Below are positions 16,831 to 29,100 of a stretch of DNA of 64,000 nucleotides, piece by piece. Below the pieces are notes generated by a model, which worked only from the letters and a program-made list of their open reading frames with translations, was not told the origin of the DNA and made no database searches. This DNA is from Agapetus fuscipes (lineage: Eukaryota; Arthropoda; Insecta; Trichoptera; Glossosomatidae). Both the position numbers and the translations under genes were made by a program. The stretch lies in contig OX637337.1 in the NCBI GenBank assembly GCA_951799405.1, forward strand, positions 15,188,347-15,252,346, written 5' to 3'. How positions within the stretch are numbered: position 1 is the stretch's first letter; the number at the start of each line of letters is the position of its first letter.

Positions 16831-19800
16831 TTATGCCGCTGGGCAATACTCTTTTTGCAGGGTCTTTTCACAAACAAAATCCAGCACAGAGTTACAGTTG
16901 TATTTGTTGAGAAATCTAGACCTGTGCAATGTGCCGCAGCGATAGTCAGGAGATGTGGGTGTTGGCGTGAACCATGTGTTGAAACCAGTGTCTCTCTGAC
17001 GCTTGCCTGAAACAAAACATAAGAAATATGTTGAAACCAATGTCTCTCTGACGCTTGCCTGAGATCAAACATAAGCCATGTGTTGAAAGAAACGTATTTT
17101 ATATAGATTGCCGTAGGTATATTACCATCTACTGTGACAAAGTCGCCTGGAATGAGAAGGTCCGTTGTTCCGATGAAGGCTTGCTCGAAGTCTGGAGTAG
17201 TGGGGGAGACTCCAAGGGCACGGCTGACCACCAGAGCCTCGGCCTGACTGGTGATCACAGCAAGAGTTGATGCTTCAGCCAAGCATGTCTTGTAAGCGTC
17301 ATACCAAGTCTTCCGCAATGTGTGCACTTTGTAGCATGTGTCTGTTCTAGCTGAGTAAATGTATCCTGTAAATGTAAACATTGTAATGCGATATACTAGA
17401 TTGGAAATAAAATTGTTTGTTTGAAACATATAGTGGAAAATGCATTTAACCAAGCTACACATGTAGTGCAACATCTTACCCCTATGTCTCTGAAGAGGTC
17501 GCATACCCCCTCATTCCTCACTGACCCTTACAAACTCCAACTCTCCCTCGACAAATGCTGATACAGGTTTATTCTTTGTGAATTTTGTATTTTTGTTAAT
17601 ATTTATCATTAGTTTTACTGGATGTTTTATCTACATATATATTTTTTTCTTTAACTATTCGCTCCCCCAGTTCTTGTTTACCGTATACGCCAATATTGTC
17701 AAATATGACTTTGTCATGCAGTTATCTTATGAATCAAATTCTACACAATCTGAGCTAAGAAAAACCGTAAAACTCGATAATGTGAGAGTTCTTTTAAATA
17801 TTTTTAAAATAAATTTCTTGTTTTTATAAGACACATTGGTCCAGTACACATCATAATCATAATCATAAGGTCTTTATTGTTTTTTATCAATATGTACAAA
17901 GTATTACAATAAAAATAAATTTTAAAAATCTAATTACAATAAATACTCCCCAAAGTAAGCATAGCTTGTGTTTTGGGGAGGAGCAACATTGCATGCAAAC
18001 ATGCAAACATTGCTCATGTAAAATTTTCTCAATGGCGTTTACGCTAAACAAGAACTAAGGCAGCGTATTGATATCCCAATCGTAATCAGTATAACCTGGA
18101 GAGGATAATGGTAGAGAAAGATTCCTCACACGGTGGAACGATCAAGTGAAGATAGTAGCAGGTACCTCGGTGGTGAGATCGCTGCGGTCAGCGTAGTCAA
18201 GGAAGAACTGAAGAAGAGTGGTTGCCTCGACGAGGGTAACAACCCTCAACAATGAGGATTAAGACAAAGAACTTAGTATCCTTAATAAATAAAAAATAAA
18301 ATAAGTACCCATATCATTGGTCTGACATTGTGAGTTGTCGAATATGGTCATATCGTTGAGTGAAATAGAGCACATGAATTTGAGGGAGATGGAGCATGGG
18401 GCATCGTTGTACTGGTTGTTGACATACAGCATGAGACAGCGCTCATTCACATTATTGGGCTCTCCTGCTAGCCAGTTGGTGTAAGGTGGTGGTTTCCCTG
18501 GAACAAAGACACAAGTTTTCTGCATTGAGAGGTATACAGGGCCAGCAGACTCAACGAGCATTAGTAGATCTCTCCGTATCTACTTGAAGATGGAAAGCTA
18601 CAAAACATGGCGACGGATTAACAGCTCATCACTGTAGATAGACTTCATTGTAAAGAGATAAGTGTGAGGGAAGCTAGAAAATTTCTTTGCAATGTTGGCA
18701 TTACTAATACTGTGTGTAGAAATTGTGTGCGTTTTAATTGTTCTTGTAGGTAAATTTGACAATATTTAAAGAAAAAGATAAGATTATTAGACATCCTCGA
18801 ATTTTTGACACAAGGTACTAAACTAGGCCTTAGACATAATCTTTTTGGCACTTCAACGGCTCTGATGCTCTATCTATTTATTTTATTTTGATCAATGGAA
18901 TCTATTATCTAAGTTATGTACAAAGATGTATTAACATTTAAGATTCATATTCAATGCACGCCCATAAGCATACAAGTAAGTTCACGCTTACAAATTTTGC
19001 ATGTGTACTTACAAATTAAAATTCAAACTTCAAATGAATATAAGCCCTGCAACTTTTGCCAACCAATCCTGAAACAGGAGTGGCATTGGCAAAGTGAACT
19101 ATTTTTTACAGTATGGGTAGTCAGCCTCATACCAACCTATAAGTCAAGCATCAGTATAAGTCAATCATCCAACAATTTTTTTTTTATGCTTACCATCTTT
19201 TGTGAGAAAATTCCGGGAAGAATACAGATCGTTCAGTCCCAGCCACAAGAACAGTCCTGGAGTTTGAGCTTGCAGGCGCACCACAACGTCATACTCTGCT
19301 TGAGATTTTGGTACCACGAGGTCTGCACCTTCTGAGAGGCAGGTGGAAAAAGCGTCACTCCAAGTGGCAGTTCTGTTGTGCAGTTTATAGAAGGTCTGCA
19401 CCTCTGGAACATACTGATAGTCATTCCTGAAGTAGGAAACTGCCTCAGTAGCTGAAAACAGAATACATCATAAGATCTTCTTTGTCTTTTACTTTCGTAT
19501 TCAGAGATAATACTCTAATAATGCAAACTTAAGACGTATTCACACTTCCCTGAGTGACTGACATGTCAAAGCGTTGGTTTTACACTGAGGGCCATTTCAG
19601 ACACAGCACATTCTGGCGGGATTGCCTATGGATTACCGGACGGACTGTGTGAAAGCTTTCATACATCCCCATACACTTCTTACTTTTGATCCGATGTTGG
19701 ATAGAAAATAAAATAGACAAACTGGGCAGAATATGTCAAGTGCGTAATGGCTGTAATGCTGTTATTGTTGAAGTACTATGACACTGTCATTGGCTGTAGA

Positions 19801-20363
19801 GATATCCCTGCTCTACTTATATTGCTGACCTATCTGTTGTTTTTCTTTTTACCGCCATCTTGATTACCTACTCAATGACATTTGATAACACAAGGGCAAC
19901 ATAATAGCCTGAAGGAAATGACAAACAACACTGTGTTTATTTCAAACATATGCTAGTCTAATTACCACTGGATTTTGTGTTCAGTCATTGTGCCAACAAC
20001 ATCAAATAAGATATAAGTAAACCCATATATATTTTTTTTGCACAATATTTTAACACATTCTTGTCAATTCTTACAGTAACAGTGCCGAAGTGATCTTTTT
20101 ATAGCTGAGACAGTTTCTCAATATTGGCAAGGAAGACGACTGATAAGCATGTACTTATCTACAAACATAAAATAAAAAATAAAATAGTGAATTAAAGCTG
20201 TGTGTTTTTTTTAATAAATAAAATGGACTTTCACAGTGTGAACCACCAAACCCTAACAAATATATCAAAGAAGATAGTTCAACTATAAAATATATTCAGG
20301 TCTACCTTTGAGGTTCCAACACATTAACAAAAGAAAAGACAAAAGACTTCTCGTGGAAGCCAT
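16831..20363 (-). CDS. Secreted dual-domain C-type lectin (immulectin-like), five exons
   Basis: Exons: 20363-20306, 19451-19194, 18497-18309, 17365-17126, 17006-16831 (stop). All joins are phase 1 with GT-AG ends; total 306 codons. Exon 1 is a signal peptide (MASTRSLLSFLLLMCWNLK). Exons 2-3 form the first C-type lectin domain: TFYKLH, FSTCLSEGADLVVPKSQAE, FLWLGLNDLY, NWLAGEPNNVNERCLMLY and NDAPCSISLKFMC. The EPN triplet predicts mannose-type Ca2+-dependent binding. Exons 4-5 form the second domain (YSARTDTCYKVH, CLAEASTLAVITSQAEA, DYRCGTLHRS, VLDFVC); there the EPN/QPD triplet is absent, so sugar binding through the usual Ca2+ site is doubtful. Tandem-CRD lectins of this layout are lepidopteran immulectins, haemolymph pattern-recognition proteins. 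Exon 5's start is tandemly duplicated in the intron. Confidence 0.9.
17007..17080 (-). repeat. 52-base tandem duplication of the exon-5 acceptor of the lectin gene
   Basis: The first roughly 30 bases of exon 5 with their AG (start 17006) are repeated 52 bases upstream (duplicate acceptor 17060-17059, exon-like start 17058). Both have the CAG-GCAAGCGTCAGAGAGACA context. Since 52 is not a multiple of three, use of the upstream site would shift the frame of the last domain. Confidence 0.8.
17366..18308. other. Lectin intron 3
   Basis: Contains a fragment of SINE family 2 at about 17450-17510 (CAAGCTACACATGTAGTGCA). The rest is AT-rich. A 35-base GC-richer stretch at 18150-18250 is unassigned. 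No exon signal. Confidence 0.45.
18900..19150 (-). repeat. LINE 3'-tail repeat in lectin intron 2
   Basis: Has the blocks CTAAGTTATGTACAAAGATG, AGATTCATATTCAATGCACG, CCCTGCAACTTTTGCCAACC and CAACCTATAAGTCAAG. It lacks the (TTAGA)n run and is diverged. A close relative of the same subfamily lies at 21955-22230. Confidence 0.75.
20040..20158 (-). promoter_or_regulatory. Duplicate of the lectin promoter block, inside intron 1
   Basis: Aligns with 20369-20483, including a TATAAAAAGATCACTT box (minus; TATAAAAA at 20103-20096), the CTGTCTCAGC block and a CTTATCAGTCGTCTTCCTT block with a GATA-type core. It is 327 bases away from the proximal copy. There is no ATG exon beside it, so it is a relic or an alternative promoter. 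Confidence 0.6.
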
Positions 20364-20368
20364 GTTTA

Positions 20369-20483
20369 TATTTTAACACTATTCTTGTCAATGCTTACAG
20401 TAATAGTGCCTAAGCAGTGATCTTTTTATAGCTGAGACAGTTTTTCAATATTGTCAAGGAAGACGACTGATAAGCATGTATGT
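20369..20483 (-). promoter_or_regulatory. Core promoter of the lectin gene
   Basis: On the minus strand TATAAAAA (20430-20423) lies about 60 bases before the ATG at 20363, giving an expected start site near 20400 and a short leader. Upstream are CTGTCTCAGC and a GATA-type CTTATCAG near 20477-20470. GATA sites are common in insect immune gene promoters; no clear kappa-B site was recognised here. Confidence 0.6.
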
Positions 20484-21954
20484 ACAAACATACATAAAAT
20501 ATTTACCTAAACAGCTTATCTTGCCTTCTTACTGTCATTTAGATCTTTCAATCTGTGTTCACAACAAATCTTGGGTATCATGAGATGGAGATGTACAGGG
20601 TTGGGATTTCTTAAGCTGTCAGTAAGTGATTTTTACGGAGAGGGGGGATGGATGCAAAGTAAGAAAGCGGGAAGGAGACAGATAGCAAAATGATTGCTTG
20701 TGTGTGTGGGTATAGTTTGTAGAAAAATAAAACGATGGATTGACAGATTGTCTCAACAGTGTGTGTGAAAAATGTAAATGTATTTGTAAAAATCTTGATT
20801 GCTCAAGTTTGACCACTAGGGATGATATCCAAACTACACTCCAGCTATCTTTTAATCTATTAGGAGGCCTTCTAGCAGGGCACTGACCAGTGACCTATTG
20901 ACATCTCATTAGCTACGATGTTTGCGAGTCTTTCATGATTCATCCTACAAACATGATCTTCACAAAATTCCCTCCTGGATCAGCTCCACTTTAATATGTC
21001 CTCTATCTCACAGGCTTTTCATCATTTTAGGTGCATGACAATCTGTGACATCATCCAGCCAAGGGAAATTTAATGCTTGGACACCATTGATTTGTCTTTC
21101 TAAGGTTTTGCTTTGAGTCAACTTATCAGTTAGGGAATAATAAGGAAAATAAGAACATTTTATTAGTTTTATGTTTTTCTCATGAACTTATAAAATTACT
21201 TACTGTTTATTTAACTTAATGGTTTACTGAACTCCTGTTATGTCTTGCTATGTTTATTTAGTTTTTAATTACTAATATCACTGTCAATATTTACCCTTTT
21301 CATAACTTATTATGTTTTTGATTTTGTTTATTTTACTTCCATAGCTGTTGACAGGACTGGCTCTACAGCTGAGGTTCTTTACCTTTCCATGACCAGAGAC
21401 CAGAGTCAGTTTTCTTTTAAAAAAAGAACTACATTGAATATTATGCTGGAGAGATTTTTTCCGGGATCTGTCTGGAGCTTCTGGACGTTTCGCCCATGTC
21501 TACGATGAGCTTCTTCAGCATGATAATTAAATGATAAAGATGATCTTGATAAAACTGTGATCACAACAACAGATCCCAGACAACATCTCTCCAGCAGCCG
21601 GCCGTGTAAGCCTAAATACAGTGAATATATATTTTTTTCAACTACTTTGATCGTTTTATAATGATTTTTTCAAAGAAATGCAAGGAAAAACATTTTATCT
21701 TTACTTGTAATACTGTTTATTTTCACTTTTTAACTGTAAAAAATTACAAACATTTCGGTCCTCAGACCATCATCATGTACACTCTTTGTTTATAACATTA
21801 TTTTACTGCTCAAAATAGTTTGTTTGTTTATCTGGGCACATTGAGCTGGCTATATAATCCGGAGATTGTATCAGTGAAAGGCTTATTAAGTATATCCAAA
21901 CACATTGAATGAAAATAAACCCTAAAACTAACATCTAACAGTTCTGATGGTCTA
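20484..21954. other. Intergenic sequence upstream of the lectin gene
   Basis: No gene is seen. About 21433-21600 has ends TGCTGGAGAGAT and ATCTCTCCAGCA and internal GGGATCTGTCTGG/CAGATCCCAGAC, an imperfect inverted structure. About 21725-21790 carries ACAAACATTTCGGTCCTCAG, one arm of a repeat also found at 27835. Confidence 0.45.
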
Positions 21955-22230
21955 TCTATTTATTTTATTTTGATCAATGGAATCCATAATCTAAGTTACA
22001 AAGAAGTATTAACATTTAAGATTCATATTAAATGCTTGCCCACAAGCATACAAGTGTAATTTCACGCTTACAAATTCTGCATGTGTACTTACAAATTAAA
22101 ATTAAAACCTCAAATGAATATAAGCCCTGCAACTTTTACCAACCGATTTTGAAACAGGGGTGGCATTGGGCAAAATGAAACATTTTTTACAGGATGGGTA
22201 GTCAGCCTCATACCAACCTATAATAATAAA
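21955..22230 (-). repeat. LINE 3'-tail repeat
   Basis: Same subfamily as 18900-19150, including the shared flank CTATCTATTTATTTTATTTT just before the repeat (compare 18870-18895 and 21950-21970). The shared flank implies duplication of a longer segment or a longer element 3' end. Confidence 0.75.
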
Positions 22231-22337
22231 TAATAATATTAGGATATAATAATAAATAATAATATTACTTTTTGCATAAAGATCTTCTACTTTTATTCTG
22301 TAGTAATCTTGTAGTAATCTGTTTTATTTTGATACTA

Positions 22338-22455
22338 TTCGGCCTTATTCATTAGATTGGTTGAACCTCAAACTCGAGTTAAACCAACTTATTGGTATGG
22401 GAAAACCGACCTTATAATGGTTTAAAAATTAAAACCTTTTTATGAATAAGGCGGA
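22338..22455. mobile_element. Small foldback MITE
   Basis: The inverted ends are ATTCGGCCTTATTCAT and ATGAATAAGGCGGAT, about 118 bases overall, with internal GGTTGAACC and GGTTTAAAA arms. No coding. Confidence 0.5.
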
Positions 22456-22594
22456 TTATGTTTGTAATGTTTTTTATTTCTATTTATGTATAGGTACATG
22501 TAAAAGGCTGCAAGGCACAATGTGCCGTTAACGAATAAATAAATAAATAAATAAATTTCAGTAAGTAATTAATACCCTCATACCAACCTAAAGT

Positions 22595-22858
22595 TTCTTG
22601 ACTTATAGGCTGGTATGAGGCTGCCCACCGATACTGTAAAAAATGGTTCACTTAGTTAATGTCCGTTCGTTTCAGGGAAAGTTGGCAAGAGTTGCAGGGC
22701 TTATATTCATTTGAGATTTGGGTTTTGGTGTTGTAAGTTCACATGCGGCATGTGTAAGCGCGAACTTATACAATATGTCTGCTAGTGAGAATACATTTAA
22801 TATGATCCCTAAATGTTAATATATCTTTGCAAATTAGATTATATATTTTAGATTCTGC
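22595..22858 (+). repeat. LINE 3'-tail repeat, plus orientation
   Basis: Runs from CTTGACTTATAGGCTGGTAT through GGGAAAGTTGGCAAGAGTTG to TATCTTTGCAAATTAGATTA. It faces the preceding minus-strand copy across about 350 bases. A poly-AAAT run precedes it (22530-22560). Confidence 0.8.
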
Positions 22859-23110
22859 TCCCAATATATATTTTTTATCTGGGCACATTGAGCAACATAT
22901 TATTATTATAGCGCATATTATAGCTACAACATTATACCGTGAAGTATACTGGTTGCATCCAAACATGTTGAATGAAAATAACATTTCAGTGGACAGTGTG
23001 TAATTGCTCCCTCTATTGCACTCGCTATATCCGTGATCGCTGTAGATAAGTTTCATTGCATATTGATGGAAGCATATTTTACATAATGGGAAAATTCTAT
23101 ACAGAAAGGA

Positions 23111-26100
23111 TTAAGGTTTTTCACTGCTTAACAGAGCCTCAATTTCTTGGATATCAATCTCATCATCATTATCAAAGCTGGGGGAAGGTTGTCTAGAGCT
23201 CTGGACCTGTTTCTGAGCTTCCATTACTCCGGTTTTCTTCATGAACGGCTCGTGGAGAATTCGGTACAGCTTGGAGGCCTTCTTCAGCCCAAAGCCAGGA
23301 CATTTGGATAAGCTGACTTCAGACGCCTTGATTATGCCCTCCAGTGTGCCAAATGTGCTGATCAGAGTCATGGCATCTGTTTTATTTACAGGCTTGATGG
23401 ACGTTAGGGCATTCACTATCTGTAAAAATAACAATAAGATACAGTAAAACTCGATTATCCAAACCTGTTTTACCCTTTGGTGCAATAACCTGAGTTTACA
23501 ACTCGCCATTCTTAACAGCGAACTATCTACGGTCGGGTAAGAGACTAACCCCCGTATTCACGATCAAAACTGACTTAAGTGCCTAACTCAAGCGCTACAC
23601 TAACTCAAGGGTCGACATTCTGGAGCGTTTTGTTTCACAAAGAACACATAAGTATTACTCGGTCTAGTGCCCAACCCCCAGGAGACGTACAGCTCAGTCA
23701 TTGGCTCTCGAAAAAACCCAGCTCAGCCACTTACCAATTTAAGTAAACCGAAAGTACGAATTTGTTTGTTTACAATTTCTATTAGTTTTTTTAAATACAT
23801 TTATGTAATATCCAATGTAAAGTGTTTTGATCGATTTCAGCGACAAAAAGATGTTGTTTTCTCCAGCGGAAAAGGAGCTGCTGGTGGCTCTGATTAAAGA
23901 AAAACCTGTAATAGAAGATAAAAGAACAGATCGAAGAAATTGTTGGCTTTGCAACCCTCAATGAGCAACGGCAAAATTGTATACAGAAGGACGCATTTTT
24001 TCAATCAAAAACGTCTTCTAAATTTTTCCTCTTCGTAATACGTAAATGGGTCTTTACAGTCTCTGATATATTTTCTTGGGTCACTTTTTTGGACAAAACA
24101 ATGTTATTATACTCGTTGATGTCGTCTTTATCGTAAGAATTCATTATTTTATGTAAATAATTCACAACCAAACAAAAACTGTGCTGATGAAATGCGGCGG
24201 AATATTTTGACAGTTCATCTGTCATTGCAGTATGGTCCTAGACCAAACCGGAGAACAAACCCAATTCTGATGGTCAAACAATGTCAAAATACTCGTCAAA
24301 ACAATGTTAATACACTCGTAAAAATCGTATTCATAGAAAGAATTCATTTTTTCATGTAAATTCACAATCAAACAAAAAATGTGATAACAATGAAATATGA
24401 CGGAATATTTTGACAGCGCTTAAGCGTTGGTTAATATACCTGTCGACCTTACTTACCTAAGTGCTAGTTTTTGGAGCGCTTGAGTGCTACTTTTACCCTA
24501 AGTATTGTTCTTGAAATGAATTTCCCCAATCTAAGCGCTAGTTTGCTCTTAAGTTAGTGCCAGTTTTGATCGTGAATACGGAGGTTAAAATGGTTGGCGT
24601 CTTCGGAACAACATAGAGCTCTATGACATCTATAAAGATCTCCATTATGTGGTCAGTTTCATTGAAGTAGAGCACCTGTAGTAGGCTGGTTGCATAATTA
24701 GAATGGAAGATGCCAAATCACTAAGCATCTTTCCTTGACTGATAGGTTGGTATGCGGCTGACCTACCATACTGTAAAAAATGGTTCACTTTGCCAATGTC
24801 ACCCCTGCTTCAGGGAAGGTCGGCAAGAGTTGCAAAGCTTATGTTCATTTGAGATTAGGTTTTTTATATTGTAGGTCCACATGCGGCATGTGTAAGCGCA
24901 AAATTATGCGTGTCTGCTTGTGGGAATGCATTTAACCCCTCAAGTGCCGGAACGCGGATCCGCGCTCATAGTACTAACGCAATTTTTTTTCATTTTTCTT
25001 TAGTTTTTACACAGCAATAAGATCGAAAATCGCATGAAATACTGCTATTGGGTAGAACCATCCACCAATAAATTCAAAGCACTCATTTTTGTTTGTAGGT
25101 ATTTAAAATATAATATTTAAGTTGACCTTGAAAACGGGCTGTTGAAAAAGCCGAATTCCACAATTTGTTGACATAAGAACACTAACACAGAGTTCATGTG
25201 GGTTGCATCCCCAAGAAGACAGCATCTTTTGGATATGGAGTCTTTTAATATTATGGGTGAGACCATTAAAATAAATACAAAAAAATATCCAAGATGGCCG
25301 CAGGTGAACAGCTGATTAATAATTCTACGTATTTCATAAAAAAGTACCTAAACGTCACTCGGTACATTTGGCGACCTATCATTCCGGTAGCTGACATGTC
25401 GAGACTCGCATTGATACCGCTTACCGTCGTTACCTGTCCCCATACAAAAAAAATAAACAAAATGGCCGCAGGTGAACAGCTGATTAGAGATTGACAGGTG
25501 TTCATACTAATCTGAACGACAATCGGTAGGTAGGATCTACCGTTTGTGTTGAGACTGCCAGCCCAGGAAGGTCAAACATGTGATGATGATGATGATGATG
25601 ATTATGATGATTTCCTTTTCAGCGCCGTTTCGTAACTCAATGTCACTCCAAGGGCGCTTAGTAATTTACTGGGCGAAGAAAAATGTATGGGCGATGAATG
25701 ACGGTGCAGTGCAGCTGCAGCCAGACGCATACATAGCTGGAGAGCGAAGGCGATGGCCACCAGGAAGGCCAAACATGTGATGAATGGACGGTGCAGTGCA
25801 GCTGCAGCCAGACGCAAACATAGCTGGAGAGCGAAGGCGATGGACACCAGGAAGGCCAAACATGTGATGAATGGACGGTGCAGTGCAGCTGCAGCCAGAC
25901 GCAAACATAGCTGGAGAGCGAAGGCGATGGACACGCGAGATTGCAGGAGAATCTTGGATTCAGCCAAGCCTAGTAGATTGGACTTTCATATTGGAAAACT
26001 GGTTGAAATCCGAGGGTTATCATGATGAAAAGGATCCTTAATTAACCCATAACAGGATGCAGGTTTTGTGGCTTCCACCTCATCCTGACTCCATGCACCG

Positions 26101-29100
26101 TACTTATGGGTATTCAAGGAAAGATAAAAAAAAAAAATGGAGCCTGTCATGGATTGCTCCTTTTTCAAAAAAAAAATTTGCAAAGTTATATTAAAGTTAA
26201 GATTCTTATTTAAAAGATGCCCATGGGCAAACACATGTAAAGTTTGCAATTATAAGCATATTTAACCTTTTGATGGGGATCATTCTCAACCTTCTCCATG
26301 ATTTTATCCGGAGGTTTATTCTCATATATTTTGTAAGTTTCAATGACCCTTCCAGCTTCCTCTGCGTTCCAAGCGAGCATCAACGTCAAGTCTGCCAGCA
26401 GACAGATTCTTGTCAGGCTCTTGAGCGCCATGTGGGGGTCTCCCACATCAACCTGAAGGAAAAACAGTACAAGTCATTAGCCACGGAGTATTGAGCAAGA
26501 AAGATTGTGTAAGTAAAACTAAAGGTAAGGATTTAATAAATCGTGATGGGACTACTTATAAAACAAGATCATACTGTGAAATGATAATATAAATCATTGC
26601 AATACTTACAAATTTTATTAAACAACAAAAACTAGTGAAAATTGTGAGCATAACTTAAAACCTATCACGCTGTGGTTGACATTGAGGCAAGATGGACATT
26701 AAATATTGAGTAAACTGGTCATTTTGCAGCATAAATCTAATCTAATCTAAGCAACATATATTTACATATTACCTGCACGAGGAGGACCCGCAGTTCATAG
26801 GACTTGCCGAGGGCCTTGAGCCTGTCGTGGATGTAGTCAGGGTTCATGTTGTGGTACTTGATGGAGAGGAAGAGGGCGCAGGTAGTGGGGCCCATCACGT
26901 AGTCGGGCGCAATGTCGTCAAACTCCCACGGTACACTGGTGATGCCTTTCAGAAGGGGGTTGCCTTTCTGAAAAATCAACAAAATAATAAAGGAACAACT
27001 CCAACAAATTCCGCACATATTTTTTTGTTTTTGAAAATATGTTTCTGAAGACGAATGAAATTCACCAACTCATTTTGTCTGGTCAGAAAACAGCATTAAC
27101 GCCATCAATAATCTATCTACTCGTACATACAAATGAAAAAGAACAGGTTTTCCTTTATTTGTAGCACTGTGTTATGTTTAGATTGAAAGGTATCTCCAGG
27201 ATACTTACATCCGGCTAGCTCTCATCAGCATCACTCTCAGGGCGTGGGGTTCTTTCTTTGGCATTGCTTACTTGTATCTTGGGAAGGGTTTTATAATGAA
27301 AAGATAAAGTTAACATGAACAAATAAGGGTTTATTACTGTACTAATATGGGGGGGAAAAGGGGAAATAAGGGATTGGCCAGACCTACAGGTTGTCACTAG
27401 AACACTCCCTATTCCGTTGGCTGGAGTTCTAAACGGAAGGCCTGGGGCAGCGCCCCAGGCTAGCGGCGGTTCACAAGGCGGACGCCTCCACACGTGGGAG
27501 CCCCTGGGTGGGCGCTCCTATGCCTCTGGTCCACAAGGCGGGTGCCTTGCTGGCAGGAAATCCAAGTAGATGGGGGGGGGGAGGGAGCTCCATCGTAGTG
27601 CCCCCTCCTGCACCGCTTGGTGCTTGGTCGCTAACGTCTGACTCACTTCACATCTCGCCGGGAACTAACGATGAACTCACGAGCGTGGGCCGATTGATTC
27701 GCACGGCGCAGTTCGGCCGTTTCCGTGACCGTTCGGCCCACAAACACACACTGCACACTTCGGGATTGTTTTTTTATAATATGTTATTTAAAATAACATA
27801 ACAACTGTTTACTTTCAATATTTTTTTGGAAGAAATTACAAACATTTTTGGTACTCAGACCATCATCAGGGGAGTAAACATAATTTGAAAAAAAAACAAC
27901 AATTATATAAATTCATTTCTAATTATGTAAACCTGATGATGGATGTGCTGAGGACTGAAAACTTTTGTATTTTTTTTTACAACAAATAGCTAGAAGAAAC
28001 AGTTTTATTGATTGAAGAGGCATTCACTTTCTGCAAAAACGGTCGTGGAACTGAAGATACTCACCGTAATCAAAAACAAAGTTTTTTTTATTTTTTATCT
28101 TTTAAAATAAGTATTGCTTGTAAGTTGAAAAAAAAAACAGTTTTACAGCGTCATATCGACCATTTCGTTAAGAATTAAACCAAGAAATATATAATTTCCT
28201 CACTTGCTTAGGATTCACTAGAACTGTATGTAACTTGGTGGTGCCTGGTTTTGGTTTGACCGATTCTGGAAGAAAAAATACAAACAATAGGGTTATTGCA
28301 GTGGTAGGGAAAACAGTTGAAAATAGTATGGTTGTGTAGAGTACATTTCAAAGATCACAACCATATATTTTTCAAGTACTTAGTAAAAAAAAATATATCA
28401 TTGATAAAATTTTCCAAAATAAAATGCGGAGAATTTGAATCCCGCCAAAAACGCAGCGCAACCGGCTTAGAGACATTTGATGTCATTTTGAAGTCAAACG
28501 TCGCTAGCAAACTGACTGACTGGGTCCGCCGATATCCGAAGCTCCATCGACGTCATGTCCGCCTAAATAAAAAAATGAGCTGTTCTACCGGAAATCGAAA
28601 ATACACGAATTTTAAAGAGCTATAATTTAAAAACTAAGCTAGATATTTTTTTTTAAAAACGTAGATGCATTTTTAAAAATGCTATCATTTTATGTTTTTT
28701 TTTTTGTGAAATTACCCTATAGAAATAATCTATCATCATGGGTGATAGGGTGAGAAATGATTTTGTAAAAGTCATGAGTGATAGGGTGAGGAATGATTTT
28801 GTAAAAGAAGAATGTGGTGCAAGAGAATGTGTGAAAGTGAAAATAAAAATAAGTTTGTTAAATGGTTGGACATATGGAGAGAATGCGTGATAAAAAACTG
28901 ACTAAGAATGTATAGGTTGCAAGTTGAGTAGATGGGATATGCATATCCAGAGTCAAATGAAAGGAGAGCTTGCATCTAATCTAATCTAAGTTGAAAAGAT
29001 ATTATGTTACATTGGAGATTCACATTACATGCATTCTCACAACCAGACACGTACAAGTTCACGCTTGCACATGCCCCATGTGAACCTACAACATAAAAAC

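Noticed and set aside
25602..26025. Repetitive Ala/Arg-rich ORFs on both strands
   Set aside because: By-product of the 87-bp minisatellite, whose length is a multiple of three.
27215..27760. CpG-island-like GC-rich block as a promoter
   Set aside because: It lies inside ERCC1 intron 2, has no exon or start nearby, and looks more like an inserted element; left unassigned.
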